Shown here: piece after piece, positions 17,936 through 28,308 of the stretch
Numbering within the stretch: the stretch's first letter is position 1
Layout of the letters: every line of letters begins with the position of its first letter
DNA from: Oscillospiraceae bacterium
GTDB lineage: Bacteria; Bacillota; Clostridia; Oscillospirales; JAAYXM01
Assembly: GCA_015068085.1 (NCBI GenBank)
Contig: SVLF01000009.1
Location: forward strand, 1 to 64,000
Reading direction: 5' to 3'
Length of the DNA: 64,000 nucleotides
Program-made: the position numbers and the translations under genes
Notes under the pieces: model-generated
What the model was told of the DNA's origin: nothing
Databases searched by the model: none
What the model saw: the letters and a program-made list of their open reading frames with translations, nothing else

Positions 17936-19498
17936 TTATTTGGAATAGCTTTGATACGCCGCCTCATAAACTGCGAGAACATCATTTATCGGAAGCCCTG
18001 AAAGCTCTTCCTGGAATTTGTCCCATTCGGAAAGCGGACGCTGACCGAGAACGAATTTCTGGATATTTTCGCTTACAAAAGTACCGAGGGATGTGCTGAG
18101 GTCTGAAATTTTCTGTGCATCATCAACGCTGAGACTCATATACAGCGTCGGATCGAGTTCGGGATATGTATACTCAAGTATGAAATCGGTTGTTGCTGCC
18201 TGCTCTGCCGAAACAGCTGCAACTGCAGCCTCCGGATCCACTCTGAGATAGGTTCCTATCGTCTGGAAGCCGTATACATTCTTTACCACGTCTCCGTCTT
18301 TGGGCAGAATGAACTTTTTCTTGCCGTCAACCACCTCAAACGTTTCACCTTCCTTACCCCAGCTTATCGTCTGAGAGCCTTCATCCGAATAGAACCAGTT
18401 GACATACCGCATTGCGTTTGCTATGCTTTCTTCGTTTCCGGTATTCAATACACCAAATCCCATAGGATCAAAATTATACTTGTTTACCATTGCAACTCCC
18501 ATACCGTTCTCAGCTACGGGAGGAGCCATTGCCGCAAGCGTGAATTCCGGATTGACACTTCTTGCAAGAGAATTGAAAAAGTCCATACGGGTCTGGTACT
18601 CCGGCATAATAAATCCGCGGTCTGTTGATACAAGCTCCTGCCATGTGGATGTGTTTATGGAGAAGAAATCAGCAGGCATAAGCTTTTCGTCAACCATCTT
18701 CTTGAGGAACGAAACGATATCATACATTACTTCGCTTTCAGTCGTTCCGTAGCTCCATTTTTCGTTTTCAAAGTCATAATAGAAAGAGTAACGGAAATTC
18801 GGCTTCCATGACGAGCCCATAACGTTTATGTTGCTGAAGCCTTCGCGTAAACAGAACGGGTAAGAATCCGGATATAACTGCTTAAGCTCTTTTGAAACCT
18901 CATAAAGCTCATCTATTGTCTTAGGAATTTCGAGACCGTGCTTCTTGAAAATATCCTCGCGATACATCCATGTTCTGATGTTCGTTGCACGCTCCATACC
19001 GTAAATGGGAGCATAGTAAATCTTACCGTCTGTACCTCTGCGGGTGTCTCTCATCCATTGCTCGCTTTCGGGAAGAGAATCCCAGAACGCGTTATAATCC
19101 GCAAGAAACTCTTCATAGTCATCCAACGCAACAAACGCTCCCTGCTCACAGAAGCTTGAAAATGTGTTTGAGCGTCCCTGAAAACCGATTACATCCGGAA
19201 AATGCTCGCGCGATGCCATTATTAAGTTGAATTTAGTTGCAAATTCAGATGTAGGGATTGACGTTACGTTTACAGTTCCGCCAATGGCCTCTTTAATATA
19301 CTGCCAGACCTTCCAGTTTGCATCATACGGCCACGAACTTACGCTTCCGATCGTCACATTCAAAACGGCGTCATCCGGAATAACCTTACCGTCCGGAATG
19401 TCGTAGGATACTTTATTCGACACTGAGCTGTTTTCTCCGCACGCACAAAGCGCGAAAAGCATAACGGTTGCAAGGGTTAATGCAATAAGTTTTTTCAT
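17936..19498 (-). CDS. Extracellular sugar-binding lipoprotein (ABC family 1), cassette 1
   Basis: 520-residue solute-binding lipoprotein: a signal peptide with lipobox (LFALCAC, lipidated Cys at about 19), then a family-1 binding fold with Trp/Tyr-rich patches (SSWPYDANWKVWQYI). GGAGG precedes the ATG; the track ORF begins 15 codons earlier, inside the preceding gene. The stop of the giant SLH gene is only 19 bases upstream, so the two are co-transcribed. It is clearly paralogous to the lipoprotein of cassette 2 (same MKKLIA.TLATVMLFALCACG leader). No ABC permease or ATPase gene lies anywhere in the window, so its transport partner must be encoded elsewhere. Confidence 0.88.
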   Translation of the reverse strand: MKKLIALTLATVMLFALCACGENSSVSNKVSYDIPDGKVIPDDAVLNVTIGSVSSWPYDANWKVWQYIKEAIGGTVNVTSIPTSEFATKFNLIMASREHFPDVIGFQGRSNTFSSFCEQGAFVALDDYEEFLADYNAFWDSLPESEQWMRDTRRGTDGKIYYAPIYGMERATNIRTWMYREDIFKKHGLEIPKTIDELYEVSKELKQLYPDSYPFCLREGFSNINVMGSSWKPNFRYSFYYDFENEKWSYGTTESEVMYDIVSFLKKMVDEKLMPADFFSINTSTWQELVSTDRGFIMPEYQTRMDFFNSLARSVNPEFTLAAMAPPVAENGMGVAMVNKYNFDPMGFGVLNTGNEESIANAMRYVNWFYSDEGSQTISWGKEGETFEVVDGKKKFILPKDGDVVKNVYGFQTIGTYLRVDPEAAVAAVSAEQAATTDFILEYTYPELDPTLYMSLSVDDAQKISDLSTSLGTFVSENIQKFVLGQRPLSEWDKFQEELSGLPINDVLAVYEAAYQSYSK

Positions 19499-19517
19499 TT
19501 TGTTTACTCCTCCGTTC

Positions 19518-22500
19518 TTACTTGCTTTGCAGGGGCATTTCACTGCCCGTTGCTGTATAATCCATTATTCTCTTTATGAGTACTGCCACTTCTGCTCTTG
19601 TTGTATAATCTGCCGGTGCAATAAGCCCGTTTTTGCCGTTGACAAGACCTGCACCGATGAGCGCGGTTACTGCTTCGCGTGCGTAAGGTGCAACGGATGC
19701 ATAATCCTCATTTTTCGGTTCGTCGTAAACGCCGAACTCTACATTGAGCTTCTGTAGTACCCTGCAGACTATCACCATCATATCCTGACGGGTGATATTG
19801 TTGCGCGGTGCATAGCGGTTATCTCCTATACCGCTGACGATTCCTGTATTGCGTGCAATCACAAGTTCAGGTGCGAAGTAGTCTGCGGCAGATACGTCTG
19901 CAAAGTTCTCCGTGTTATCCGACGTGAGCCTGAACGCACGTACAAGCAGCAGTGCAAAGTCTGCGCGGGTTATGTTGCTTGCCGGCGAGAATGTTGTTTC
20001 CGATGTTCCGCGGATTACACCGCCGTCGGCAAGCGCGTTGATTGCGTTCTCCGCCCATGCGTGGTTAGAAAGGTCTGTGAAACGGAGTGTCTCCGTTTCA
20101 CCCGACGCGTCGGGTGCGTTTTCGGTGTTATTTTCATCAGATTTGTTTTCTTCCTGCGGGGTATCGGATGATCCGGCCCCTGCATCAGTACCGGAAGCAG
20201 CTCCGGTATCCGGTGCGGCACCGCCGCCACCGCCTCCTCCGCCGCCGGCAGAACCGTTTGCATTTTCCGAAGAACCATCAGACGGACGGTCGGAAGCTCC
20301 AGTCCCTGCACCATCCTGTGAGGGTTCATTCTTACTGCCCGTTGTGTTACCGTAAACCGTTACAGTAAAGTGAACCGTGCTTTCACGTCCGTCGCTGTCA
20401 CGCGCGGTTACTGCTACGTGGTTATCGCCAACCTGGCTGTCATCCGGTCTCCATGTGAACACGCCGGTTTCCGCATTAAGGCTTGCGCCTCGCGGAAGAG
20501 TTGTTCCGATGTAGGTGATCGACGGTGCATTGTTCTCAATGGGACTGTTCGCCTGTATTCCTACGTTTATCGAGCTTCCTGCCGATGTGCTTAACGTATT
20601 GGATATCGGCTCAAACTCCGGAACACTTCCGTCCACAAACGATGTCGGAATGCGGAAGCTCTGCCCTTCCTTAATATTGTACACATATCCGAGCTCCGTG
20701 TTCTTCTTATCCTTGTGCTTTCGGATAAGTGTAACGGTACCGAGATAAAGACGTACGTTTCCTTCCGCAAGCTCTTCCGCTTCATCGGTCGCGCTCTCTA
20801 TTTTATACACACCGTTTTCGACGGCATCATTATCTACATAGATGTATCTTCCTGCAATATCGGAAATGTCATCGCAATCAATATCAACATCAATGTAGTT
20901 TTCAATGGCAAGCTCCTTCTGGAAGGAAACTACCTTTCCTGTATACGCACCTGTTTTTTCGGTGGCGTCACCGATAACCGTACCGTCATTTATATAACGG
21001 TAAATCACGGCATCATTTCCGTTAAGTGTGTATACACCGACAAATCCCGAAAAATCGAATATATCTTTTTCCTGTCCGTTTTCATCTGTATCCCGTACCG
21101 TATACGTAACCTCATTGTTCGTTGCGTATATCACGTAATCCGTGAAAAGCTCTCCGCCGTTTTCGCGGACAACCTTAACGGCACGGACAATATCTCCCTC
21201 TTTTTCAGTTCCGTGCTTTACGACTGCAGTGACCGCGTCCGTCGATACTATATACGGAGTGTCACGGTACGGTTCAAAAACCGTAGTAAACAGACTGTCA
21301 AGCTTCTCATTTTCAGCTCCCTGCCTTTTTACAAGCACATAGTCCATAGTTTCCGGAAGCATCTTTGTGTCCGACCTTTTATGCATATAACCGCCGGCAA
21401 TTGCGACCTCACTTGCAGCAAAATTATTAAGCTGCGTCATACGGAGCTTAATTCCTTTTCCGTTCTTGAGAATCTTGCGATAGTCCTGTACATCAAACTC
21501 AACCGTAAACTTTTCTTCGGGCGAAGCGTCACGGCGGACATTTTTCAGCCACGTATATCCCCGCGGATATCTTGTTTCATACTCCCACGCATCCATTGTG
21601 TCCGGGTCTTCTCCGAAAGCGGCCTCCGGACCCGCATAAGAGCCCACAATATCATTGCCTTTCTCATCCTGTACCACGGGATCCTGAACTAACGAAAGCC
21701 CTTCTACCGGATATGCGTTTTCTGCCTGCGAGTGGAAGCTATAGGTATGCGTGTTTCCTCCGGTTACACGGAAAAAATCTATCGCATATTCAACATCGTC
21801 GTTTGCTTTAACGGAAACAAGTGTCCGTCTGTAGTTTTCCGTTTCGTTATATGCCTCTTTGTAGTCAACATCCACAAGCTTCACATCACCCGCATCATCA
21901 AAATGAAGCGGAGTTCCGTGTATTTTCGTCCGGTTTACAAGCTGCTCCTTTTCATTGACAACTACCGTGTTATGCGAAAGCGTTGTCCGCGTCCACTGCA
22001 GACGGCTCGGAAGATAGCTTGTTGTTTCAGGATATCCCAGATCCGGAGCAATGTCAAGTCCGAATGCATCCATACCAAGATTAAGTCCGTCACGGTGTGA
22101 ATGCTCCGCACCGATTCTGCCGAACCAAACCCAGAAGTCGCGCATATTGTTTACTTCCGTCAAAGCACTTGCCGAGCTATGATATTTTCCTCCGCGAAGC
22201 GCTGCAAATCCGTAACCGGTGAGCATCCCGCTTCCCAGACTGAAATCCCCTTTCTCGTCTATATACGCCAGAATATCCTCGTCTAAGCCCTCCGGATTTT
22301 CCGAAAAGATTCCGTAGGTTACTCCGTCCAGATTTCTGCCGGACATTTTATAGATATACTCTGCTACTTTCTTCTTATATTCTTCGTCGTCAAGATTCAT
22401 AAACAGGTCAAACCACGCAGACGTCGAACCGTTAACGCTTACACCCGCTGTTTCTCCCGAGTCGGCAATTGTCGGATGCTTGTTTTCAGTCAGAAGAATA

Positions 22501-25500
22501 TTCACCTGCGGATCGTGCATTTTCAGGAACTTCACAAGCTCATAAGGCTGATAATTTCCGCTTCCCTTGTATTTTGCCGCCGCACGTGCGAATACCGAGA
22601 AATTCGAAACCCAGCTTGTATTGTATCTCGGAGAGGCTTCATTTCCCATTCCGTCGCGGTCAACATCGTCAACCAATGTGGAAATGAAATTTCCGCCGAC
22701 GATATTTGTTTTCTCATCACCGGTATTCGTTCTGTATATCCATTCCATGATCTGATCGGTTTCCGGCTGCTTGTCTATAACAATTGCCGCAACCGCCGCA
22801 ACGCCCTGCGCATTACCGACATTCCCGACCATTCTGCCGTCCTGCAGCATCTCAAAGGATGCCAGGATAATTCCCTCTTCCCAATTCTTCCAGATTTTTG
22901 CAGAGCTTGATTTGTCATTTTCCAGCCCAAGCTTCTCTGCTCTTTTCGACAGCTCTTTTATCAGCTGCGGGTCTTCAAGAACGGGATAAAGCATATCCGC
23001 CGCGAATATGGTAGCTTTTCCGAAATACGACTCGTTTGTTCTTCCGAGAGCTGCTCCGTATCCGGCGCCGCCGTGTGTGTTGAGGAATTTATCCTTGAAA
23101 TAGTACATATCAAAATCCGGATAAAGATCTGCCGCACGGTCAAGCAGGAGTGCACCTGCCCGCCCATATTTCACATCATTTGTATACAGATATGCTTCAG
23201 CAAGGGTCTCCACCGTCAGATAAAGCTGTTCCCAGATTCTGAGGTTATACAAAGCTATATACCCTATGCGTTCTTCAAGACCGTCGGCATAGATACGTCC
23301 GGGGACATACCCCCATCCGTCATCTACGCCCCACATATCTCCGCCCTGCCACAGGACCTTACCGTTTTCATCCTTGTATGTACCGAGATCTGCTCCGCCG
23401 TTTTTGTCATTCCACGTTATCTTCTCGCCCCATGGGTCAGTGTTGCTTTTTCTTATTTCCTCGTAAAGCTCGTTATAGAGATACCCGTCCGGATTTCCGT
23501 ATCCGTAGAAGATGAACCATTCCGGTGTGTTTGCCTTTGCCGGCTTTTTGCATGTGCATTCCTCTCCGTCCGGATGGAAAAGCATCTTGTGGTGAGCCTC
23601 TCTTGCACGGTCTACACTGTAATACCCCTGTCTGTCAAGCCCGAGCTCACGGAAGCTTTCAAAATCGTTTGTCGGGAAAAGGCGCTTACACGCGTTGCAC
23701 TGTATCTTCCACGGGCGTTCAACAAAGTTGTACGATGTTCCGTGTATGTTGTAATAATCTTCCCCGCAATAACGGCAATAATTATAATAGTCATCGCCGC
23801 GCACACCGATCTGTCTTCCGCGCGGAAGCCCCTCGCCGGTCATTTGCTCCAGCATTGCGTCGACCAGCGGAAGCACCTTATCCGCATCTTTTATTGCGCT
23901 TTTCTGAGTTTCCTTTGCCCATTCATACTTTTCAATGTTTTTCTGCGCATTCTCACGCATTTCATATGTGTAATATGTAGGCTCGTCTTTTCCGTTGTCA
24001 AGGATAACGGTTACGTTCCTCTCAACGGATATCGGAGTTCCGTGAAGGTCTGCCGTCACTTCAAGTCTGAAGCTTCCCTCTCCTGTTATTTTGAGCATAT
24101 TTCCGGAAACTTCCACAACGCCTTCGCCGTTTACGGAATCAACCGTAATATTCTCTTCCGTAAGCGGAATATCTATCCTGTTATCGCTGTTCATCACCGC
24201 CACAAGCTTCAGAAGCTTTTTTTCGCGGACGTATAATATGTCATCGACATTGAAATCGATTTCCCTTATACCAGTATTGTCAATTACATTGAACTGAACA
24301 GTCTCGCTCAATTCACTTTCTCCGTCGCTTACCGTTACCTTTATACGCGCCTGCCCGTTGCCGACACCTCGCACAAGGCCCGTTCCGGTTACCGTGGCAA
24401 CGCTCTCGTCAAGCGAGCTGTAGCGGATATCCAAGCCTTCCAAAGGAACGGCATTTCCGTTAAGCTTTCTTACAATCAGCGAAAGCTGTGCCGTTGCTTC
24501 AAATTCGTTTGTATTGTATTTTATCTCGTATGTATCGGCGCTTATATTAAGCTCTCTGATTCCGTTCATTCCGTCAAGAGTGAAATTCCCCGCAAGCGCA
24601 CGCAACGTACCGTCCGGAACTGCATCTTCCGCCTCCTCCGGATTTTTTACTACAGGGCAGAAAACGAGATAGTATTCTCCCGCCTCCAGGACACGCTTTT
24701 TTAAAGGCGCCGTCTTCATTGTAGCATCTGCGGAAGCGCTGTCCGTACAAAGCACAGAGCCTATCATATTTTTCGCGGTCAGGTTTTCGCTTGTAAGTAC
24801 ATTTTTGTCTTCCTCACCGGCAACCACCGGAATGAGGTGATAGTTCATATAAACGTCAAACGGCATCGTTTTTCTCTGTCCGTTTTCATTAACGGCAAAG
24901 TCTCCGTCAATTTTATACTGCGTGGTATTCTTGTACGTGCCGTATGAAACCTTCGGCTGATATATCCCGCCTTCTTCAACACGGATTTTTATCGCCCACC
25001 AGTTATCGCGCATTGCACGGATGGCAATACCGCGCCCTTCCATATAAACGAGATCCGCACCGCTTGTTGTCGTTGTGTTCACTCCATAGTCCGTCCACCA
25101 GTACGACAAACGGCGGTTACCGGCATATGCCCACAAATTGTTGTTGGTTTCATATGTAAAGTCGGTAAACAAAATGCTTGTATCCTTTGAATTTCCCATA
25201 CGGCTTGCTATGTCGTATGTAACAACAACATCCGGAATAGCCGGAGGTTCAACCGTAAGATGCAGTGTTTCCGATACCGACACTCCTTTGTTTTCAACCG
25301 TCACGGTTATATCGGTTTCACCGCGTCCTATGCGCTCAATAACGCCGTTTTTGTCCACGGATATCAGTGTTTCATCATATCCGGAGTATATGGCCTCCGC
25401 ATCTTCAATAACCTCTCCGTCCGACATATATGCGGCCACGTCAAGGTCATACGCATCGGCGCCCAGCACATCGATCTCCATGGGGACACCCTCGGCATTT

Positions 25501-26252
25501 ACGCCTCCGTCAAGAATAAAATCTCCGGCGATGCCGCGCAGGGTTGAGGTGGTTTTATCATATCCTGCCGGCCTCTGCGGAAAATTAACCGTAACAGGAA
25601 CAAAAACAAGATAGTATTCACCCTTCTTAAACTCACGGGGCGCGAATTCATCCGTTGAAGCAATAACCGATGTTCCGTCTCCGCCGCTCCCGTTTGTACA
25701 ATTGACGCTGCCGATAAGATTCTGCGGCACAATAAAGGCGTCGCTTTTAAGATCCGTGCTCACGCCCGCATCGCTTACCGGAACAAGATAGTAATTCATT
25801 CTCACTTCAACCGGATCCGTAGTTATCATGGGATTTGTTCCCGTTGTATCTGTGAAGTACACATTGTTCTTGTAAGTTCCGTAATAAGCATACGGCTGAT
25901 AATAACCGGTTTTCGGCACATTTATCTTTATTGCCCACCAGTTGTTATAATCCGAGCGGATGGCGATACCGCGGCCTGATCTGTAAGCAAAATGTGAACC
26001 GCTTGACGGAGGAACATCCGTCCCGCCGCTCGCCCAGCTGTATGCCGATCTGCGGTTCGCGGCATATTCCCACATTTTATGATTTTTTGCATATTTAAAA
26101 TCAGAAAATTTGGCGCTTGAATTTGCCATGCTTCCGGAAATGTTATATACAAGCTTCACTCCCGAAAGCTCCGGCGCTTCTTCTGCAGATACCGAAGGAA
26201 ATAACGGTATAAGCAGGGAAACCGCCAGAATCAATGATAAAATCCGTTTCAT
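19518..26252 (-). CDS. Giant secreted heparinase II/III-like protein with Ig-like and SLH domains, cassette 1
   Basis: 2244 residues. Order: signal peptide (1-23); two copies of a roughly 220-residue beta-sandwich-like module (31-253 and 341-563), each followed by a Big_2-type Ig domain; a further Ig-like stretch to about 750; a helical heparinase/alginate-lyase-type domain from about 760; a heparinase II/III-like beta domain about 1345-1750; an Ig-like He_PIG domain (1880-1968); a Gly-rich linker with nine Gly in a row; three SLH domains (2058-2232). Cys826/829 and Cys852/855 form a CxxC...CxxC site followed by RLFPTNDFESF. HSHRDG (His1384, His1386, Asp1388) and SHNTVVV (His1427) mark the likely lyase centre. 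It should be tethered to the wall by SLH and cut an extracellular polymer, probably uronate-containing. Substrate unknown. Confidence 0.83.
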   Translation of the reverse strand: MKRILSLILAVSLLIPLFPSVSAEEAPELSGVKLVYNISGSMANSSAKFSDFKYAKNHKMWEYAANRRSAYSWASGGTDVPPSSGSHFAYRSGRGIAIRSDYNNWWAIKINVPKTGYYQPYAYYGTYKNNVYFTDTTGTNPMITTDPVEVRMNYYLVPVSDAGVSTDLKSDAFIVPQNLIGSVNCTNGSGGDGTSVIASTDEFAPREFKKGEYYLVFVPVTVNFPQRPAGYDKTTSTLRGIAGDFILDGGVNAEGVPMEIDVLGADAYDLDVAAYMSDGEVIEDAEAIYSGYDETLISVDKNGVIERIGRGETDITVTVENKGVSVSETLHLTVEPPAIPDVVVTYDIASRMGNSKDTSILFTDFTYETNNNLWAYAGNRRLSYWWTDYGVNTTTTSGADLVYMEGRGIAIRAMRDNWWAIKIRVEEGGIYQPKVSYGTYKNTTQYKIDGDFAVNENGQRKTMPFDVYMNYHLIPVVAGEEDKNVLTSENLTAKNMIGSVLCTDSASADATMKTAPLKKRVLEAGEYYLVFCPVVKNPEEAEDAVPDGTLRALAGNFTLDGMNGIRELNISADTYEIKYNTNEFEATAQLSLIVRKLNGNAVPLEGLDIRYSSLDESVATVTGTGLVRGVGNGQARIKVTVSDGESELSETVQFNVIDNTGIREIDFNVDDILYVREKKLLKLVAVMNSDNRIDIPLTEENITVDSVNGEGVVEVSGNMLKITGEGSFRLEVTADLHGTPISVERNVTVILDNGKDEPTYYTYEMRENAQKNIEKYEWAKETQKSAIKDADKVLPLVDAMLEQMTGEGLPRGRQIGVRGDDYYNYCRYCGEDYYNIHGTSYNFVERPWKIQCNACKRLFPTNDFESFRELGLDRQGYYSVDRAREAHHKMLFHPDGEECTCKKPAKANTPEWFIFYGYGNPDGYLYNELYEEIRKSNTDPWGEKITWNDKNGGADLGTYKDENGKVLWQGGDMWGVDDGWGYVPGRIYADGLEERIGYIALYNLRIWEQLYLTVETLAEAYLYTNDVKYGRAGALLLDRAADLYPDFDMYYFKDKFLNTHGGAGYGAALGRTNESYFGKATIFAADMLYPVLEDPQLIKELSKRAEKLGLENDKSSSAKIWKNWEEGIILASFEMLQDGRMVGNVGNAQGVAAVAAIVIDKQPETDQIMEWIYRTNTGDEKTNIVGGNFISTLVDDVDRDGMGNEASPRYNTSWVSNFSVFARAAAKYKGSGNYQPYELVKFLKMHDPQVNILLTENKHPTIADSGETAGVSVNGSTSAWFDLFMNLDDEEYKKKVAEYIYKMSGRNLDGVTYGIFSENPEGLDEDILAYIDEKGDFSLGSGMLTGYGFAALRGGKYHSSASALTEVNNMRDFWVWFGRIGAEHSHRDGLNLGMDAFGLDIAPDLGYPETTSYLPSRLQWTRTTLSHNTVVVNEKEQLVNRTKIHGTPLHFDDAGDVKLVDVDYKEAYNETENYRRTLVSVKANDDVEYAIDFFRVTGGNTHTYSFHSQAENAYPVEGLSLVQDPVVQDEKGNDIVGSYAGPEAAFGEDPDTMDAWEYETRYPRGYTWLKNVRRDASPEEKFTVEFDVQDYRKILKNGKGIKLRMTQLNNFAASEVAIAGGYMHKRSDTKMLPETMDYVLVKRQGAENEKLDSLFTTVFEPYRDTPYIVSTDAVTAVVKHGTEKEGDIVRAVKVVRENGGELFTDYVIYATNNEVTYTVRDTDENGQEKDIFDFSGFVGVYTLNGNDAVIYRYINDGTVIGDATEKTGAYTGKVVSFQKELAIENYIDVDIDCDDISDIAGRYIYVDNDAVENGVYKIESATDEAEELAEGNVRLYLGTVTLIRKHKDKKNTELGYVYNIKEGQSFRIPTSFVDGSVPEFEPISNTLSTSAGSSINVGIQANSPIENNAPSITYIGTTLPRGASLNAETGVFTWRPDDSQVGDNHVAVTARDSDGRESTVHFTVTVYGNTTGSKNEPSQDGAGTGASDRPSDGSSENANGSAGGGGGGGGGAAPDTGAASGTDAGAGSSDTPQEENKSDENNTENAPDASGETETLRFTDLSNHAWAENAINALADGGVIRGTSETTFSPASNITRADFALLLVRAFRLTSDNTENFADVSAADYFAPELVIARNTGIVSGIGDNRYAPRNNITRQDMMVIVCRVLQKLNVEFGVYDEPKNEDYASVAPYAREAVTALIGAGLVNGKNGLIAPADYTTRAEVAVLIKRIMDYTATGSEMPLQSK

Positions 26253-26277
26253 CTGCGTGCTCCTTCCTTTTTATTAT

Positions 26278-26301
26278 AGCGGAGAGGGAGCCCTCTCCGC
26301 T
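26278..26301. other. Intercistronic hairpin between the 618-aa and 2244-aa genes
   Basis: AGCGGAGAGGG and its exact complement with a 2-base loop fill the short gap upstream of the giant gene. No T-run follows in the direction of transcription, so it is more likely an mRNA processing or stability element than a terminator. Equivalent hairpins occupy the matching gaps of cassette 2. Confidence 0.55.
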
Positions 26302-26319
26302 ACAGGTATGTTTTGGATG

Positions 26320-28176
26320 TTATTCTGCTGGATTTACGGATACATACTTGGTCTTGTAGCTTGCGCCATTGTCCAATGTATAAATAATGTATCCTGTTGC
26401 TTCTAATGTTCCTTCTTCCGGAACGGTGAACTGGTTATGCTTTTCTTTTCTCTGCGAGGTGTAAGTCTTTATGGATGCAGTATCTTTACCGAAAATGATA
26501 CCTGCTTCAACGATTTCATAGTCACCTGCATCATATTCAAGCATATATGCCTTGTGTGCATCGCTATAATCAAGAATTGCAACAGGAACTTTGTCTGTTA
26601 TTTCTTTAGTTCCTTCCGTGATATCCGTTGCATCCCATACGTTAAACTTATAAGTAGTGCCGTATGCTACAGGTTCTCCGTCACGCAGCCATGCAGTATT
26701 TGCGTTTGCCTTGTTAAGCTCTACCGGTGCGTTGTAAGTACCTGCATCAGCTACTGCTGCACCATTGTGCTTTACACCTGTAATCGCAGATGCAGTATAC
26801 TGTGCAACTGCGTTTGTTGTACCTGCAGCAAGCGTCTGCTTTGCTGTGAATGGCTTGTTTCCGTCTGTGAACCATCCAAGGAATGTTCCAAAGCCTGTAA
26901 GTTTCGGTGTGAAGAGCGTAGTCTGCTCATTATATACGCTTTCTGTCATAGAGCCGATGTATGCACCATTCTGATTCCAAAATGCTACATTTTTATTATC
27001 CTCTTTTTCATAAACAGCTGTGAGGTATGTATTTGACCAGACAGAATACGTATCGCCGTCAATATCAACCCATGCATTTTTATCAGAGGTATCTGCTCCG
27101 CGCTTCCAGCCTACAAATTTGTAACCTTCAATGTTCTGTTTATGAGCAGTTAATGTTACCGACTCTCCGCGGTTAACAGAATCAACGGCAATTCCGGTAA
27201 ACCCGTCAATATTTGTTGTCTGTGCAAAGGAAACTTCTCCATACGCAGTTTCGTCCTCTTCCGGTTCTTCTGCCGGTGCGGTGACGGTTACCGTAACAGC
27301 GGTAGACTTGGTTCCGTCCGATGTTTCTGCCCAGATTTCTGCTTCGCCGCCTGCCTGCGCGGTGATCTCTCCGTTTGCAGTTACCGTCGCAACTCTTTCA
27401 TTTGATGATTTGTACGTAATAAAGCTTCCTGCAACAGGCCTTTCAACACGGGTTTCATCTGTTCCGTCCGTTGTGCCGGTAACCTTAACAGATGCTGTTG
27501 TTGTCACGTTTTCTTCAAGATCAAGAGAAACATTTTCAACCGATGTCACAAAAGTATGACCAAGGATTTTTGTAAGTGAAACAGCATTGAATTCATAATT
27601 ATTACTACCTTTAAGTTCTAAAGCCGTTATCAGTTCGCTTTCGCCATCGGAATACACTGCTTTTCCGGCAGAATATGTCGAGTTAAAATATCCGGCCAGT
27701 GAAGTTGACGCTATGTTATTCGCAGGAACAGCATATTTATCATACGTATCCTTTCCGGAAACGTAATCTGCCATATACCAGTTAAAATCTCTGCCTCCAG
27801 ATGCGGTGTTATTTACACCGACAGAAGGAATATAGAAACCTTCAGAAGCAGGTGCTTTCAATGCCAATGAAAACTGAGCTGTAACACCTTTGTCTTTCAT
27901 GTACATTCGCACAGGTCCTCCGCTAAGCATAAGCAAAACATTGGAGTTTGTTAACGCCTCGACAGCATCCGGAGCATCGAAATAGCGCCAGTTTGTGTTT
28001 CCAATCGCCGTTTCTTCGATTACTGCATTGTATACCGTAATAGTTGTAAGCGAGCGAGCAACACCCGTTTTCGGATAAGCGTACGTCTCCGTATACGGTT
28101 CTTCAGCTGCAAAGGCAGCAGGGATAAGCGAAAATACGAGCGCGATTGTGATAAGTGCCGATAATAATCTTTTCAT
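26320..28176 (-). CDS. Secreted Ig-like/InlB-repeat protein, cassette 1 companion
   Basis: 618 residues, no named family. Signal peptide 1-23 (AAFA|AEE); an N-terminal beta-rich module (about 28-205) resembling the modules at the start of the giant protein; a Big_2 Ig domain (about 210-300: YKSSNERVATVTANGEITAQAGG); two InlB B-repeat-like units (about 310-465, with GYKFVGW and FGTFLGWF); and a C-terminal domain (about 466-618) shared with the 570-aa protein of cassette 2 (VEAGIIFGK here, IKEAGILFGK there). There is no SLH domain, LPXTG motif or lipobox, so it should be released or held non-covalently. Carbohydrate binding is inferred. An AraC-site promoter lies directly upstream. Confidence 0.75.
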   Translation of the reverse strand: MKRLLSALITIALVFSLIPAAFAAEEPYTETYAYPKTGVARSLTTITVYNAVIEETAIGNTNWRYFDAPDAVEALTNSNVLLMLSGGPVRMYMKDKGVTAQFSLALKAPASEGFYIPSVGVNNTASGGRDFNWYMADYVSGKDTYDKYAVPANNIASTSLAGYFNSTYSAGKAVYSDGESELITALELKGSNNYEFNAVSLTKILGHTFVTSVENVSLDLEENVTTTASVKVTGTTDGTDETRVERPVAGSFITYKSSNERVATVTANGEITAQAGGEAEIWAETSDGTKSTAVTVTVTAPAEEPEEDETAYGEVSFAQTTNIDGFTGIAVDSVNRGESVTLTAHKQNIEGYKFVGWKRGADTSDKNAWVDIDGDTYSVWSNTYLTAVYEKEDNKNVAFWNQNGAYIGSMTESVYNEQTTLFTPKLTGFGTFLGWFTDGNKPFTAKQTLAAGTTNAVAQYTASAITGVKHNGAAVADAGTYNAPVELNKANANTAWLRDGEPVAYGTTYKFNVWDATDITEGTKEITDKVPVAILDYSDAHKAYMLEYDAGDYEIVEAGIIFGKDTASIKTYTSQRKEKHNQFTVPEEGTLEATGYIIYTLDNGASYKTKYVSVNPAE

Positions 28177-28248
28177 TTTAAAACCCCTTTTCTGTTCATT
28201 TCTTTTATTATAAGCGGCGGAAATAAGTCTACCTTACTTTAATTTTAT

Positions 28249-28299
28249 CTTATATGTATTTGAAATCAAATGTACAAAAAAGTATAAAACTTGTACTAT
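28249..28299 (-). promoter_or_regulatory. AraC-type operator A and promoter of the 618-aa gene
   Basis: Minus-strand TTGTAC and TATAAG are 17 bp apart, a promoter that looks weak without help. The 23-base sequence at 28277-28299, containing AAAACTTGTACTAT, abuts its -35 and recurs with 21 of 23 bases identical at 29488-29510. Placement touching the -35 fits a class II activator site. That the divergent AraC protein binds here is inferred. Confidence 0.6.
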
Positions 28300-28308
28300 T
28301 TTTACCGC

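Noticed and set aside
20220-20250. Run of nine Gly codons in the giant protein as a possible sequencing artefact
   Set aside because: The frame continues cleanly into SLH domains and the paralogue has a shorter Gly-rich linker at the same place, so it is a normal linker.
20715-24236. Long plus-strand ORFs opposite the 2244-aa gene (for example 325 and 387 aa)
   Set aside because: They are antisense shadows with Cys/Arg/His-rich composition and no domain or ribosome site; the same holds for the other plus-strand ORFs under minus-strand genes.
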